A DNA stretch of 64,000 nucleotides from Candidatus Dormiibacterota bacterium (GTDB lineage: Bacteria; Chloroflexota; Dormibacteria; Aeolococcales; Aeolococcaceae), in NCBI GenBank assembly GCA_019245575.1, contig JAFARE010000013.1:24369-88368 (forward strand), written 5' to 3'. Below the pieces are notes generated by a model that saw only the letters and a program-made list of their open reading frames with translations, ran no database searches and had not been told where the DNA came from. Positions 1 to 8,419 of the stretch are shown here, in pieces (positions within the stretch are counted from its first letter, which is position 1; each line of letters opens with the position of its first letter). The position numbers and the translations under genes are program-made.

Positions 1-30
1 ACCCTACCGGGCTTGACCTGCCGCGCGCGC

Positions 31-1257
31 CTAGCGGCAGGGGCCGGAGATGCTCACGCCCGGGGCTCCGCTGGCGCTGGTGCGGATGGACGCCATCGCG
101 CGCAGGCCCTCGCCTGGCTGGTAGCGCCAGAGGGTCCCGTCGTCGCCTGCGAGCCAGACGTCGCCGCCGTCGATAGCTGAGAGCGGCGACAGGTTGTCTG
201 CCACGCCCACGTCGCCGATGCGCCCCTGGTTGAGGATCTCACTGTTGTGCGGTGATGTCAGCACCAGCGTGCGCTCGTCAATGCCCCCGCGCGCGTCGGG
301 GGCGATGTGCTCGATGTCGCGGGTTGCCACCTGGATGATGGGCTGGCCCGCGGCGGTCTCTCCCACCGGTTGCGCGGCTCCAGCACCGTCGATGCGCCCG
401 TCGAACCACGTTGTGGTGACGCCGTCGCGCAGGTCGTAACGGCTCACGACGCTGACGTCGCTGGCCGGGTCATACACCTGCAGATAGACCGCATCGGTCC
501 CGCCTTGATAGCCGGCCATTGAGCTCTCCATGGCGGAGACGTGCGGGTAGACGGGCAGCGGCAGCGCGCGAACGGTCCCCGTATGCGGATCGAGCAGTGA
601 GATGGGCATGGTCTCGCGTGGACCGGACGCGGCCGGTGTGGTGTCGAGGAGCACGATGCCCTCCGGGGAGAACCCCAGTGGCGAGAGGTAGCCGTTGGCC
701 TGCTTGAGAATCGCGTGCGTTCCGCCGGCATCGACGACGGCGATACCGGGTTGAGACGGGTCGAGGCCACCGGTAACGTAGGAATTGCCATCAGGCGACA
801 CCATCTGCGGCGTGGTGTCCACCCAGCGGTGGAGACCCGGCACGTATGTGTTGCCCGTGGTCGTCACCGGGTGAAAGGCGACGTGCCCCGCGTCGAAGCT
901 GACGAATCCAGTTGCGCTCGGATCGCTCAGGGCCGACAGCGCGATCGTGCAGTTCAGCTGTTCGCCGGCCGGGAGGACGTACACGGAGAGCGAGGCGGAG
1001 GCTGCGGGTGATGCGTGCGTGCCGACGCGGGTGCGCACGAGAAGCACGGCTGAAACCGCAACCATGACGGCGACCGCCGCTGCCAGCAGCCGTCTCGCGA
1101 GACGTCGCCTGCGGATTGCTGTGATCGGATCACCCAGATTCCTGAACGCGGTCGCGCTCGGCACCGCAGCATGTGGCCTGGCCGCGGGTGGCGTGACGCT
1201 CTCGTACAAAGCCCGAAGCGTGGCCTCGAGCTCCGCGGCCTCGGTGTCAGTGCTCAT
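31..1257 (-). CDS. Membrane-anchored partner of the ECF sigma factor (putative anti-sigma)
   Basis: The 408-residue protein has a cytoplasmic N-terminus of about 55 residues, one membrane segment (about 57-75, flanked by an RRRR cluster) and an extracellular domain of about 330 residues. That domain carries Pro/Gly/Asp-rich repeats resembling a TolB or YVTN propeller. Its start overlaps the stop of the sigma-factor gene by 4 bp (ATGA), so the two are translationally coupled. Sigma-coupled single-pass proteins usually act as anti-sigma factors. However, I see no HxxxCxxC zinc motif, so this role rests on context. The domain fold is my inference from composition. Confidence 0.7.
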   Translation of the reverse strand: MSTDTEAAELEATLRALYESVTPPAARPHAAVPSATAFRNLGDPITAIRRRRLARRLLAAAVAVMVAVSAVLLVRTRVGTHASPAASASLSVYVLPAGEQLNCTIALSALSDPSATGFVSFDAGHVAFHPVTTTGNTYVPGLHRWVDTTPQMVSPDGNSYVTGGLDPSQPGIAVVDAGGTHAILKQANGYLSPLGFSPEGIVLLDTTPAASGPRETMPISLLDPHTGTVRALPLPVYPHVSAMESSMAGYQGGTDAVYLQVYDPASDVSVVSRYDLRDGVTTTWFDGRIDGAGAAQPVGETAAGQPIIQVATRDIEHIAPDARGGIDERTLVLTSPHNSEILNQGRIGDVGVADNLSPLSAIDGGDVWLAGDDGTLWRYQPGEGLRAMASIRTSASGAPGVSISGPCR

Positions 1258-1826
1258 GACTTCTCTCCTTGTGCTTCCGGGTCAGCATCGAGCCGCTGCC
1301 GCAAGCGCTGCAGCGCCCTCTGTGCGGCGACCTTGGCGGCGGCCTCGGACATGCCCAAGACGTGGGCGACTTCTCGCAGCGACAGGTCCGCGGCGATGCG
1401 AAGCCCGATCAGCTCACGGTCCCGCCTGCGAAGCCCCTGCATGGCAGCGGCGACTTCTCGCAACCTCGCCCTGTTGGTGGCGACGACCTCGACATCGGGA
1501 GCCGCCGGCGCCTCCTGCCGCTGCCATGCCAGCCATCGCCGCCACCGGCTGCGGCGCCGATAGTCGTCGGCGACCAGGTTCCGAGCGATGGAGAGCAGCC
1601 ACGTCCGAACCGTCGCGGCTTCAGGGCGCGCCCGCTCGTATGCCATGTAGGCGCGCACGAACGTGTCATGCGTGATGTCCTCCGCCGCCGTTGTATCCCC
1701 CAGCTGGGACACACAGAAGCGGTGGACGCCTGCAGCGTGGGCGGCGTAGAGGAGATCGAACGGCAGCGGTGCCTCGGTGGTGCGCGTGGCGGCTCCCAGG
1801 TCGATGGCCGGACTCATCATTCGCAT
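1254..1826 (-). CDS. RNA polymerase sigma factor, ECF (sigma-70) family
   Basis: This 190-residue protein has the two-domain ECF plan. Region 2 (about 22-90) contains the TAAEDITHDTFVRAY helix and the RTWLLSIARNLVADDYRRR segment. Region 4 (about 125-180) contains the helix-turn-helix LSLREVAHVLGMSEAAAKV. It directs RNA polymerase to a dedicated set of promoters. The gene is first in an operon with the membrane protein downstream, whose start overlaps its stop, so activity is probably set by an extracytoplasmic signal. The start at MRMMSP is the furthest upstream plausible one. I cannot name the ECF subgroup or targets. Confidence 0.93.
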   Translation of the reverse strand: MRMMSPAIDLGAATRTTEAPLPFDLLYAAHAAGVHRFCVSQLGDTTAAEDITHDTFVRAYMAYERARPEAATVRTWLLSIARNLVADDYRRRSRWRRWLAWQRQEAPAAPDVEVVATNRARLREVAAAMQGLRRRDRELIGLRIAADLSLREVAHVLGMSEAAAKVAAQRALQRLRQRLDADPEAQGEKS

Positions 1827-1916
1827 TCCAAACGCTCAGACCACACCGGAGGGAACACTCCCGTGGCAAGAGGACCGGCCGGCGCGCCATCGCCGGCAAG
1901 GAATCGCGTGACTCCG

Positions 1917-2507
1917 ATGGGTGACATCGAGGCCATCGCGATCCGCGGCGCCTGGACGGGCAACCGCGGAATCCTGCATCGCGGCCACGAGATCGTGCGA
2001 TTCCACGCCGGCAGTCTGTGGATCACCTGCGCGCTCGCGTTTCGCGACCGCTGGCACGAGCAGTGGCGGCCGCACCATTTCACGTGGCTCTACTTCCTGG
2101 ACGAGGCGGTGTCGATGGCGGCCGGGCACCGTCCCTGCGCGGAGTGCCGTCGTAACAGCTACAACGCGTTTCGTGGCGCGTGGGACGGTGAGCACGGGAC
2201 GGGTGCCGCCACTGCGGCAGCGATGGATCGCAGGCTGCATGGCGAACGGATCGTGCGCGGCACACATCGGCGACGCATCCACCGCATGCCGTGGGCTGAG
2301 CTGACAGACGGTGCGTTCGTGCTCGTCGATGAGTCGCCCGCCGTGGCGGTCGACGGCCATCTCGCGCGCTGGACGCGTGAGGGCTACGCGGCGCCGTTCC
2401 TTCGCCGGCCCCGCAGCGGACACGCAGACGTGATCACGCCACCGTCGACGGTGGCGGTGCTGCGCGCCGGCTACCCAGTGCAGATCGACGAAGCCGCACG
2501 TGGATGA
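1917..2507 (+). CDS. Conserved hypothetical protein with HRPCAECRR motif
   Basis: The protein has about 196 residues. I recognise its pattern as a conserved uncharacterised family: GNRG near the N-terminus, FLDEA, then GHRPCAECRR with a CxxC pair at about 76-79, followed by basic helices. The CxxC-Arg motif recalls the zinc site of Ada-type proteins, but only two cysteines are visible and no function is assigned. ATG 1917 is chosen; an in-frame GTG at 1908 is an alternative. It is transcribed divergently from the sigma-factor operon and convergently with the MarR-GNAT gene. Confidence 0.75.
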   Translation: MGDIEAIAIRGAWTGNRGILHRGHEIVRFHAGSLWITCALAFRDRWHEQWRPHHFTWLYFLDEAVSMAAGHRPCAECRRNSYNAFRGAWDGEHGTGAATAAAMDRRLHGERIVRGTHRRRIHRMPWAELTDGAFVLVDESPAVAVDGHLARWTREGYAAPFLRRPRSGHADVITPPSTVAVLRAGYPVQIDEAARG

Positions 2508-2520
2508 CGCGAGGCGAGGG

Positions 2521-3405
2521 CTACGCCAGGCGTTTCTCGAACCAATGGTCGGCGAACGGCTCGTCGTTGAAAGGCGGCACCTCCACCCACCCGGCGGAGC
2601 GGTAGAGACCGAGCGCCTCGTGCAACACCGCGCTCGTCTCGATGTGCGCGACCTGTGCTCCCCCAGTGCGCGCGCACGCCTCGAGCGTCGCGAGGAGGCG
2701 GCGGCCCAAGCCAAGCCCGCGCGCCTGTGGTGCGATCCACATGCGCTTGATCTCCGCCGGCGCACCGGCATGGTGCTTGACGCCGCCGCATCCGATGGCC
2801 TCGCCGTGAAGGGACGCGACGAAGAACTGCCCCGCCGGTGGGCGCAGCTCATGCGGCTGCGCGGTCGCTCCCTTCGTGGGGTCGAAGCCGCGGGTTGAAC
2901 GGCGGTTGAGCTCGGCGACGTACTCGGCCAGGCAGTAGCGCGCGTCGGCGTCCTCCGGGTCGACCGGCCGGATCTCGACGCTGGCCGCGACCAGCAGGCG
3001 CTCGACGTCACCCATGGCCGTCACCAGCTGCTGCCGCTGCCGCGCGTTGAGCGGGGCCAGCAGCGACTCCGCGAGACGGTCGGACCGGTCGTCGAGGCGC
3101 GCACGCTCACGCCGGCCGGCTGCAGTCAGGCGGGCCACCCGCACCCGCTGGTCGCCCCGGCTCATCACCACCTTCACCAGCCCGCCGGATTCGAGGGAGC
3201 GAAGGAGGCGGCTCACGTAGCCGGAGTCGAGGCCCAGGCGGACGCGGAGGAGACGCACCTCGCAGCCTTCCGAACCGATCTCCCAGAGCAGACGCGCTTC
3301 ACCCAGCGGCCGCGGCAGCCCGAGGAACCGGTCGCTGAGCGCGCCCACGCGCTCGGTCACAACGCGGTTGAATCGCCGGACCTGAGCGACCATGGGGTCC
3401 GCCAT
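2521..3405 (-). CDS. MarR-family regulator fused to a GNAT acetyltransferase
   Basis: The 294 residues form two domains. The N-terminal half (about 1-140) is a MarR winged helix with the wing RVARLTAAGRRE. The C-terminal part (about 150-294) is a GNAT fold with the acetyl-CoA loop QARGLGLGRRLL near residue 228. Such fusions are a known architecture in which a DNA-binding protein also acetylates an unknown substrate. A perfect inverted repeat CTGACT-TT-AGTCAG at 3409-3422 overlaps its own -10 box, which strongly suggests autorepression. The mRNA looks leaderless, with -10 TAAAGT 6 nt before the ATG. Confidence 0.92.
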   Translation of the reverse strand: MADPMVAQVRRFNRVVTERVGALSDRFLGLPRPLGEARLLWEIGSEGCEVRLLRVRLGLDSGYVSRLLRSLESGGLVKVVMSRGDQRVRVARLTAAGRRERARLDDRSDRLAESLLAPLNARQRQQLVTAMGDVERLLVAASVEIRPVDPEDADARYCLAEYVAELNRRSTRGFDPTKGATAQPHELRPPAGQFFVASLHGEAIGCGGVKHHAGAPAEIKRMWIAPQARGLGLGRRLLATLEACARTGGAQVAHIETSAVLHEALGLYRSAGWVEVPPFNDEPFADHWFEKRLA

Positions 3406-3408
3406 TCT

Positions 3409-3441
3409 CTGACTTTAGTCAGCAAATGGGGCGGCGGTCAA
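3409..3441 (-). promoter_or_regulatory. MarR-GNAT promoter with overlapping palindromic operator
   Basis: On the minus strand, -35 TTGACC (3441-3436) and -10 TAAAGT (3417-3412) are separated by 18 bp. The ATG follows 6 nt after the -10, so the transcript probably starts at the start codon. The palindrome CTGACT-TT-AGTCAG (3409-3422) covers the -10 element, the typical place for a self-repressing MarR dimer. Confidence 0.7.
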
Positions 3442-3527
3442 GGGTCCTGATCGCAACGGTGGCGGCCGCAATCGCGAATCGCTGATCACGGTCCGTCACT
3501 CGGGCGCGTAGCTATGCTGTGCGCACG

Positions 3528-4235
3528 ATGACTCCGATGGCTCCCAAGCGAGCCGTGGTCTGGGGAGGGGTGACGCTCGGGCTGGCCGGGACCTGGCTCG
3601 GGCACACGGGCGAGTACGTCCGCGTGTGGGGCCCGCGCGGGCTGACCACAGAGCTGATCGGGTCAGTCCACGTCTACATGATTCCGCTCGCGATCGTGCT
3701 CGGGGCGGCGGGCCTGCTGCTGGCGGCGCAGCTCTGGTCGGTGTGGACGCAGCTCGGCCGCCACCTTGACAGCGCTCGCCGCATGTTGCGCGCCGCCCTG
3801 CGCGGCCGCGCGGTGCCCGCGCCGCCACGTGCCGGCGCGTGGATGCCGTCACTGTCGTCGCGCCTGCTCATCGCATGGCCGGCGCTGACAGTCCTGCAGC
3901 TCGCGCTCTACGTCATCCAGGAGAACATCGAGGCAGCGGCGGCGGGCATGCCCGCTCCCGGCTTGGGCGCCATCACCGGCGTGCACGCATTCGCGCCGCT
4001 GGTGCATGCGGTCGTTGCGCTCGCACTCCTGCTGACCGTCCTGGTCGCGCTGCGAGTCATTCGCATTCGTGCGCGGCACGTCGAGGCGGTGCAGGCGATC
4101 CTGCGCCACGTTCTGGCAGTGCGCCGTTCGCGAGGCGCATCCGCAATTCCGTCCGCGCGCGCAGCGCGGACCCCGTCCCAGCTCTTCGGTCACGACCTCC
4201 TCCAGCGCCCTCCGCCGCTGATCGCCGCTCTCTGA
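3528..4235 (+). CDS. Four-helix integral membrane protein, unknown function
   Basis: This protein of about 235 residues has four hydrophobic segments: near the N-terminus, at about 45-70, at about 110-130, and at about 155-180. Its basic C-terminal tail is rich in Ala/Arg/Pro. I do not recognise a family. It precedes a secreted protein and a CopC/CopD gene, so it may belong to the same export or copper-handling group. ATG 3528 is preferred over GTG 3519 because a TATGCT -10-like box lies at 3513-3518. That would fit a leaderless transcript starting near 3528. Confidence 0.7.
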   Translation: MTPMAPKRAVVWGGVTLGLAGTWLGHTGEYVRVWGPRGLTTELIGSVHVYMIPLAIVLGAAGLLLAAQLWSVWTQLGRHLDSARRMLRAALRGRAVPAPPRAGAWMPSLSSRLLIAWPALTVLQLALYVIQENIEAAAAGMPAPGLGAITGVHAFAPLVHAVVALALLLTVLVALRVIRIRARHVEAVQAILRHVLAVRRSRGASAIPSARAARTPSQLFGHDLLQRPPPLIAAL

Positions 4236-4316
4236 GGCGAATTCAGCGGGCGTGAGCCCGCCGGTGCGCAGGCGGACTTCGCGTGCGCGCCGCCACATTG
4301 CTACGAGGAGTGATCC

Positions 4317-5024
4317 GTGCACACAACGCGAGGCGTGCGCATCGCCGCGGCCGCGGCAGCGGCATGCGCCATAGGTCTCCTGCCCGTGGTGGCGTCGGCG
4401 CATGCCGTCATCACCGTGGGCGGCTACCACGTTGCCATCGGGTGGCAGTACGAGCCGCCAGGTGGCAGCTCCACCTATGTCGGCCAGCCCAACGGCGTGC
4501 AGGTCTTCATCGACACCCTCACCGCCACGGGCGACATCGGGTCGCCCGTCGGCGACCTGAACAGCGACTGCAGCCATCCCGACTTCCAGGTGACCGTGAC
4601 CTTTGACGGCAAGACGAGCAGCCCGCTCTGTCCCATGCCGACGTTCGACCCCGACACGGCCAGCGGCCGGATGGATGAGTACGACGCGGTGCTGACACCG
4701 ACGAAGGTCGGTGATTACACCTTCCGCATCTTCGGCTCGATTCACGGGACGGCGATCGACAAGTCGGCCACCTCAGGGCCATCGACGTTCGACACCGTGG
4801 CCGACCAGAGCGCCGTTGACTTTCCCACCGCCGCACCGGCGCTGGGTGATGTTGCGGCCAAGGTCGATCAGGTGGGAAACCGCGCTGCCGACGCCGCTGC
4901 GTCAGCAGCCAGTGCCGCCGACACCGCCAACCGGGCATCGACCATCGCGATCATCGCCGTGATCGTTGCTGCGCTGCTCGGCGCGGCGAACCTTGCGGTG
5001 GTGCTCCGGCGAAGAAGGAGCTGA
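4317..5024 (+). CDS. Secreted, C-terminally anchored protein of the CopC/CopD cluster
   Basis: The 235-residue product begins with a signal peptide (about 1-29) ending ASAHA. It then has a beta-rich extracytoplasmic domain with two cysteines (NSDC and SPLC), an Ala-rich helix (about 180-205), and a C-terminal membrane helix ending RRRRS. The mature N-terminus HAVITVGGY resembles the His-first pattern of CopC-like domains. The GTG start has a GAGGAG ribosome site. The stop sits one base before the proposed start of the CopC-CopD gene, so the two form an operon. A role in metal handling is inferred from this neighbour. Confidence 0.72.
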   Translation: MHTTRGVRIAAAAAAACAIGLLPVVASAHAVITVGGYHVAIGWQYEPPGGSSTYVGQPNGVQVFIDTLTATGDIGSPVGDLNSDCSHPDFQVTVTFDGKTSSPLCPMPTFDPDTASGRMDEYDAVLTPTKVGDYTFRIFGSIHGTAIDKSATSGPSTFDTVADQSAVDFPTAAPALGDVAAKVDQVGNRAADAAASAASAADTANRASTIAIIAVIVAALLGAANLAVVLRRRRS

Positions 5025-5025
5025 C

Positions 5026-7008
5026 ACGCACAACCGGCTCATTCGGGGCGCAGTCCTGGCCGCGACCGCCGCGGTCGCGGCCTGGCTCGCCCTGCCGCTT
5101 CACGTGGCGGCGCATGCGCTGCCACAGAGCTCCGTGCCCGCCGAGGGAAGCAGCGTGCAGACGCCTCCGGCGAGCGTGCTCATCGTGTTCGGTGAGCAAC
5201 CCGACGTGGGGCTGTCATCCATCACGGTCGTCAACAGCGCCGGAACGGATGTCGACGCGGGCCCCACCACCGCGGCTCCAGGGAAGCCGGCCGGCCTCGA
5301 GGTGGCACTGCGTCCGCACCTGCCCGACGGTGTGTACACGGTCACGTGGAAGACGGTGTCGGCGGTCGACGGTCACCTCGCCACGGGCTCCTTCGCCTTC
5401 GGGATCGGCGTGCCCGCGAACACGCTGCCCCACACCGCGGCGGTCGTCGGTGCATCTGCGCCGGGTGTGATCGCTGTCGTGTCACGCCTCGTGCTGTTCG
5501 CAGGCCTGGTTGCAGTGCTCGGCGGAGTGACATTGGGCATCGCTGCATTCGGCGAGCCGCCGCCGGCGCTGCGCAAAGGGATAGCCGTGGCCGCGGTGCT
5601 CGCCTTTGCCGGCACCGCCGGTGTGACCGCGACGCAGATCCAGGCGGCGGGCGTGAGTCCCGCTGCGCTGCTCGGCTCATCGCTGGGGCGGTCGCTGCTG
5701 GCACGCGCGATCCCCGCGCTCCTGCTCATGGCGTCCTCACTGTGGATGCTGTTCAACAAGCGCCGCGTGCTCTTCGCGGCGGCCGCCGCTGTCGCTGCCC
5801 TCGTCGCGATGACCGTGGATGTGCTCAACAGCCACGCCGCGGCCGAGCAGCCGGCGGCGCTCAACGAGCTGGCGCAGACGCTGCACATCGTTGCCGTGGG
5901 CATCTGGATCGGCGGCCTCGCCGCGCTGCTGGTGAGCAGCAGGGGGCAGCCGGATGCGACCCAGATCAGCGCCGCACGGCGCCTCTCGACGTTCGCCGGG
6001 ATCGGCCTTGTCACGGTCGCCGCCACGGGCGTCTTCCGCGCTGTGATCGAGGTGCAGACGTGGCAGAGCCTGGTGAGCACCGCATTCGGAGCTCTGGTCC
6101 TGCTCAAGATCGGACTCTTCCTGATCCTCGCCGCTTTGGGCGCGCTCAATCGCTACGGCAATCTCCCTCGCCTGCCGGGCATGCTGCGGCGGCTGCGCCG
6201 CGTGGTCACGGGCGAGGTGCTGGTGGCCGTCGGCGCGCTCACGGTGACGGCGGCGCTTGTGAATGTGGCGCCGCCCGCAGAGTACGCGGCCGCGGCAGCA
6301 GCGACGCAGACGTCCGCTAACCTCGTTGTCTCGGGCAGCGACTACGCAACTACCGTGCGCGTGCGCATGACGGTGACGCCCGGCACCGCGGGCTTCAACA
6401 CCTTCAACGTCCGTGTGAGTGACTACGACACCGGGGCGGCGGTCAGCGCCGGCAACGTTGTGCTGCAGTTCACCGAGCCGTTCCGTCCCGCGATCGCCAC
6501 ATCCACGCTGGCGCTTCGCAAACAGGCGGACGGCTCATTTCAGGCGCGCGGCGGCAACCTGTCGCTCCCCGGGATCTGGCAGATCGCCGTGCTCGTGGAG
6601 AACGGACTGCAATCAACGGAGGTGCACCTGCAGCTGGCAACGATCACCACACCACCCGTCATCCAGGTGAGCCACTTCGCCGCGGGCCTTCCCACCGTGT
6701 ACACGATCCAGATCAACGCCGGCGTGCAGGCGCAGGTCTATCTCGATCCCAACAAGCCCGGCGCCGACGAGTTCCACGTCACGTTTGTGGCGCCCAGCGG
6801 CAACGAGGTGCCGATGTCGGACATCACGATCGGTATGACGCCGCCGTCCGGGACGCCTGCCATTCTGCCCAGCCGCCGTCTCGACGACGTCGGCCATTTC
6901 GTCGCCGACGCACACGTGCCGGGCGGGCAAACCCGCTTTGATATCCTGGCCACCACGCGTTCCGGGCAGGCCGTCTCCACCTACATCCTCATCACACCGG
7001 GTAGCTAG
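5026..7008 (+). CDS. CopC-CopD fusion protein (copper resistance/uptake type)
   Basis: About 660 residues. A signal peptide is followed by a CopC domain (about 28-125) with mature N-terminal HALPQSSVP and the conserved DGH near its end. An eight-helix CopD membrane domain follows (about 140-420, with HIVAVGIWIGGLAALL). A C-terminal extracytoplasmic beta domain of about 220 residues completes the protein. Family knowledge: CopC binds copper and CopD moves it across the membrane. The start is odd. A good AAGGAG box (5015-5020) is followed 5 nt later by ACG (5026), which begins a perfect signal peptide. No ATG, GTG or TTG lies nearby; TTG 4993 and ATG 4966 are the alternatives. Confidence 0.88.
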   Translation, partial: THNRLIRGAVLAATAAVAAWLALPLHVAAHALPQSSVPAEGSSVQTPPASVLIVFGEQPDVGLSSITVVNSAGTDVDAGPTTAAPGKPAGLEVALRPHLPDGVYTVTWKTVSAVDGHLATGSFAFGIGVPANTLPHTAAVVGASAPGVIAVVSRLVLFAGLVAVLGGVTLGIAAFGEPPPALRKGIAVAAVLAFAGTAGVTATQIQAAGVSPAALLGSSLGRSLLARAIPALLLMASSLWMLFNKRRVLFAAAAAVAALVAMTVDVLNSHAAAEQPAALNELAQTLHIVAVGIWIGGLAALLVSSRGQPDATQISAARRLSTFAGIGLVTVAATGVFRAVIEVQTWQSLVSTAFGALVLLKIGLFLILAALGALNRYGNLPRLPGMLRRLRRVVTGEVLVAVGALTVTAALVNVAPPAEYAAAAAATQTSANLVVSGSDYATTVRVRMTVTPGTAGFNTFNVRVSDYDTGAAVSAGNVVLQFTEPFRPAIATSTLALRKQADGSFQARGGNLSLPGIWQIAVLVENGLQSTEVHLQLATITTPPVIQVSHFAAGLPTVYTIQINAGVQAQVYLDPNKPGADEFHVTFVAPSGNEVPMSDITIGMTPPSGTPAILPSRRLDDVGHFVADAHVPGGQTRFDILATTRSGQAVSTYILITPGS

Positions 7009-7011
7009 CCG

Positions 7012-7446
7012 ATGCGCGCACTCATCGTCACAACGCTTGCCGCTCTGACCATCGCGGCCTGCGGCGCAACCGCAACGCCGTCGTCCAGCGCCACGCCGAC
7101 CCTGACGCCGGCAACGCTGAGCCGCCCGCCGACATCGGTGAAGATCACGCTGGTGACTCCCACCAATGGCGAGGTCGTGCACGGCTCAACGGTGCACATC
7201 GTCGTCGTCATCAGCGGCGGCACCGTGACGCCGACGTACTCGACGCACATCTCGCCGACGGTGGGACACGTGCACCTCTATTTCGACAACCAGCTTGTCT
7301 ACATGAGCTACACGCTGCACCAGGACCTTCCTGTGCAGCCCGGCTTCACGTATACGATGTATGCGGAATGGGTGGCCGCCGATCACTTCCCCTTCAGCCC
7401 GCGCGACGTGACGCCTCCCGTGATATTCCACGTGGCCGCGTCCTGA
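7012..7446 (+). CDS. Small lipoprotein of the copper cluster
   Basis: The 144-residue protein opens with a lipoprotein signal (lipobox LTIAAC, Cys at about 17). A Ser/Thr/Pro/Ala-rich linker follows, then a compact beta domain with GHVHLYFDN and HQDLPVQPGFTYTMYAEW. The His-rich strand resembles small secreted domains often found next to CopC/YtkA-like proteins, but I cannot assign a family firmly. It follows CopC-CopD by 3 bp and precedes the ABC exporter by 1 bp, so it is probably in the same transcript. Confidence 0.75.
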   Translation: MRALIVTTLAALTIAACGATATPSSSATPTLTPATLSRPPTSVKITLVTPTNGEVVHGSTVHIVVVISGGTVTPTYSTHISPTVGHVHLYFDNQLVYMSYTLHQDLPVQPGFTYTMYAEWVAADHFPFSPRDVTPPVIFHVAAS

Positions 7447-7447
7447 G

Positions 7448-8419
7448 ATGACGCGCACCGTGGTGGAGGTCCGCGACCTCGTGAAGCGATACCAGCGCGG
7501 CGTGGTCGCCCTGGACGGCATCTCGTTCCAAGCGTCTGCGGGCGAGGTCTTCGGCCTGCTCGGCCCCAACGGCGCGGGCAAGACGACCACGGTCGGCATC
7601 CTGACCACACGCGTGCGGCCGACGAGCGGCGCCGCCTTCGTGGACGGCGTCGACGTGGTCCGCTTCCCGGTGGCCGCGCGGTCCCGCCTCGCGGTGGTGC
7701 CGCAGCGCAGCAATCTCGACCGCGCCATCTCGATCCGCGACAACCTGCTGTTCCATGCCGCCTACCACGGTGTGCCCGCGCACGAACGAGACGCAAGAGC
7801 GAGCGCGCTGCTCCAGCAGTTCCAGTTGCATCAGCGAGCCGGCAGCAAGCCAGACATGTTCTCCGGCGGGCAGTCGCAGCGCGTCATGATCGCGCGCGCC
7901 CTGATGCACGAGCCGGTCGTGCTCTTCCTCGACGAGCCGACGACCGGGCTCGACCCGGCCGCGCGGCTCTTTGTCTGGGACCGTCTCCGCGAGCTGAAGG
8001 AGCGCGGCGTTACGCTGGTGCTGACCACGCACGACATGCACGAGGCGTCGGCGCTGGCCGACCGTGTTGCGATCATCGACCGGGGCAAGCTGCTCGCGCT
8101 CGACGCCCCGGCGGCGCTGGTGCAGTCCCTGCCGGGCCGGGCCACGCTGGAGCTGGCGATCGCCTCGGAGAACGGCGCGGACGGCGAGGCGGTGCGCGGC
8201 GTGCTGCAGTCGCTGCCGGGTGTGGAGGCGCTGGAGCCCGTGCAGGCCGAGGGTGGGGAGCTGCGCATGCGCCTGTACACGAGCGCCGACGCGCCGCTGC
8301 TGGTGGCGCCCGCCGCGGCCGCACTCGGCGAGCGCGGGCTCAGCATCAGCGACATCAAGCTGGGCAGCCCGAGCCTCGAGGACGTGTTCATCCATCTCAC
8401 CGGGCGGACGCTGCGATGA
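7448..8419 (+). CDS. ABC transporter ATP-binding protein, DrrA/ABC-2 type
   Basis: 323 residues. Walker A GPNGAGKTT is at about 38-46, the signature SGGQSQR near 139, Walker B VVLFLDEPTT near 157-166, and the switch His in TTHDMHEA. The C-terminal extension of about 100 residues, ending LGSPSLEDVFIHLTGRTLR, is typical of DrrA-like exporters. It pairs with the permease that follows, overlapping it by 4 bp (ATGA). The substrate is unknown; position after the copper-type genes suggests export of a lipid, drug or metal-related ligand, but that is a guess. Confidence 0.95.
   Translation: MTRTVVEVRDLVKRYQRGVVALDGISFQASAGEVFGLLGPNGAGKTTTVGILTTRVRPTSGAAFVDGVDVVRFPVAARSRLAVVPQRSNLDRAISIRDNLLFHAAYHGVPAHERDARASALLQQFQLHQRAGSKPDMFSGGQSQRVMIARALMHEPVVLFLDEPTTGLDPAARLFVWDRLRELKERGVTLVLTTHDMHEASALADRVAIIDRGKLLALDAPAALVQSLPGRATLELAIASENGADGEAVRGVLQSLPGVEALEPVQAEGGELRMRLYTSADAPLLVAPAAAALGERGLSISDIKLGSPSLEDVFIHLTGRTLR

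Noticed and set aside
1269..1916. N-terminal extension of the conserved hypothetical on the plus strand
   Set aside because: It is antisense to the sigma-factor gene; the conserved part begins near 1917.
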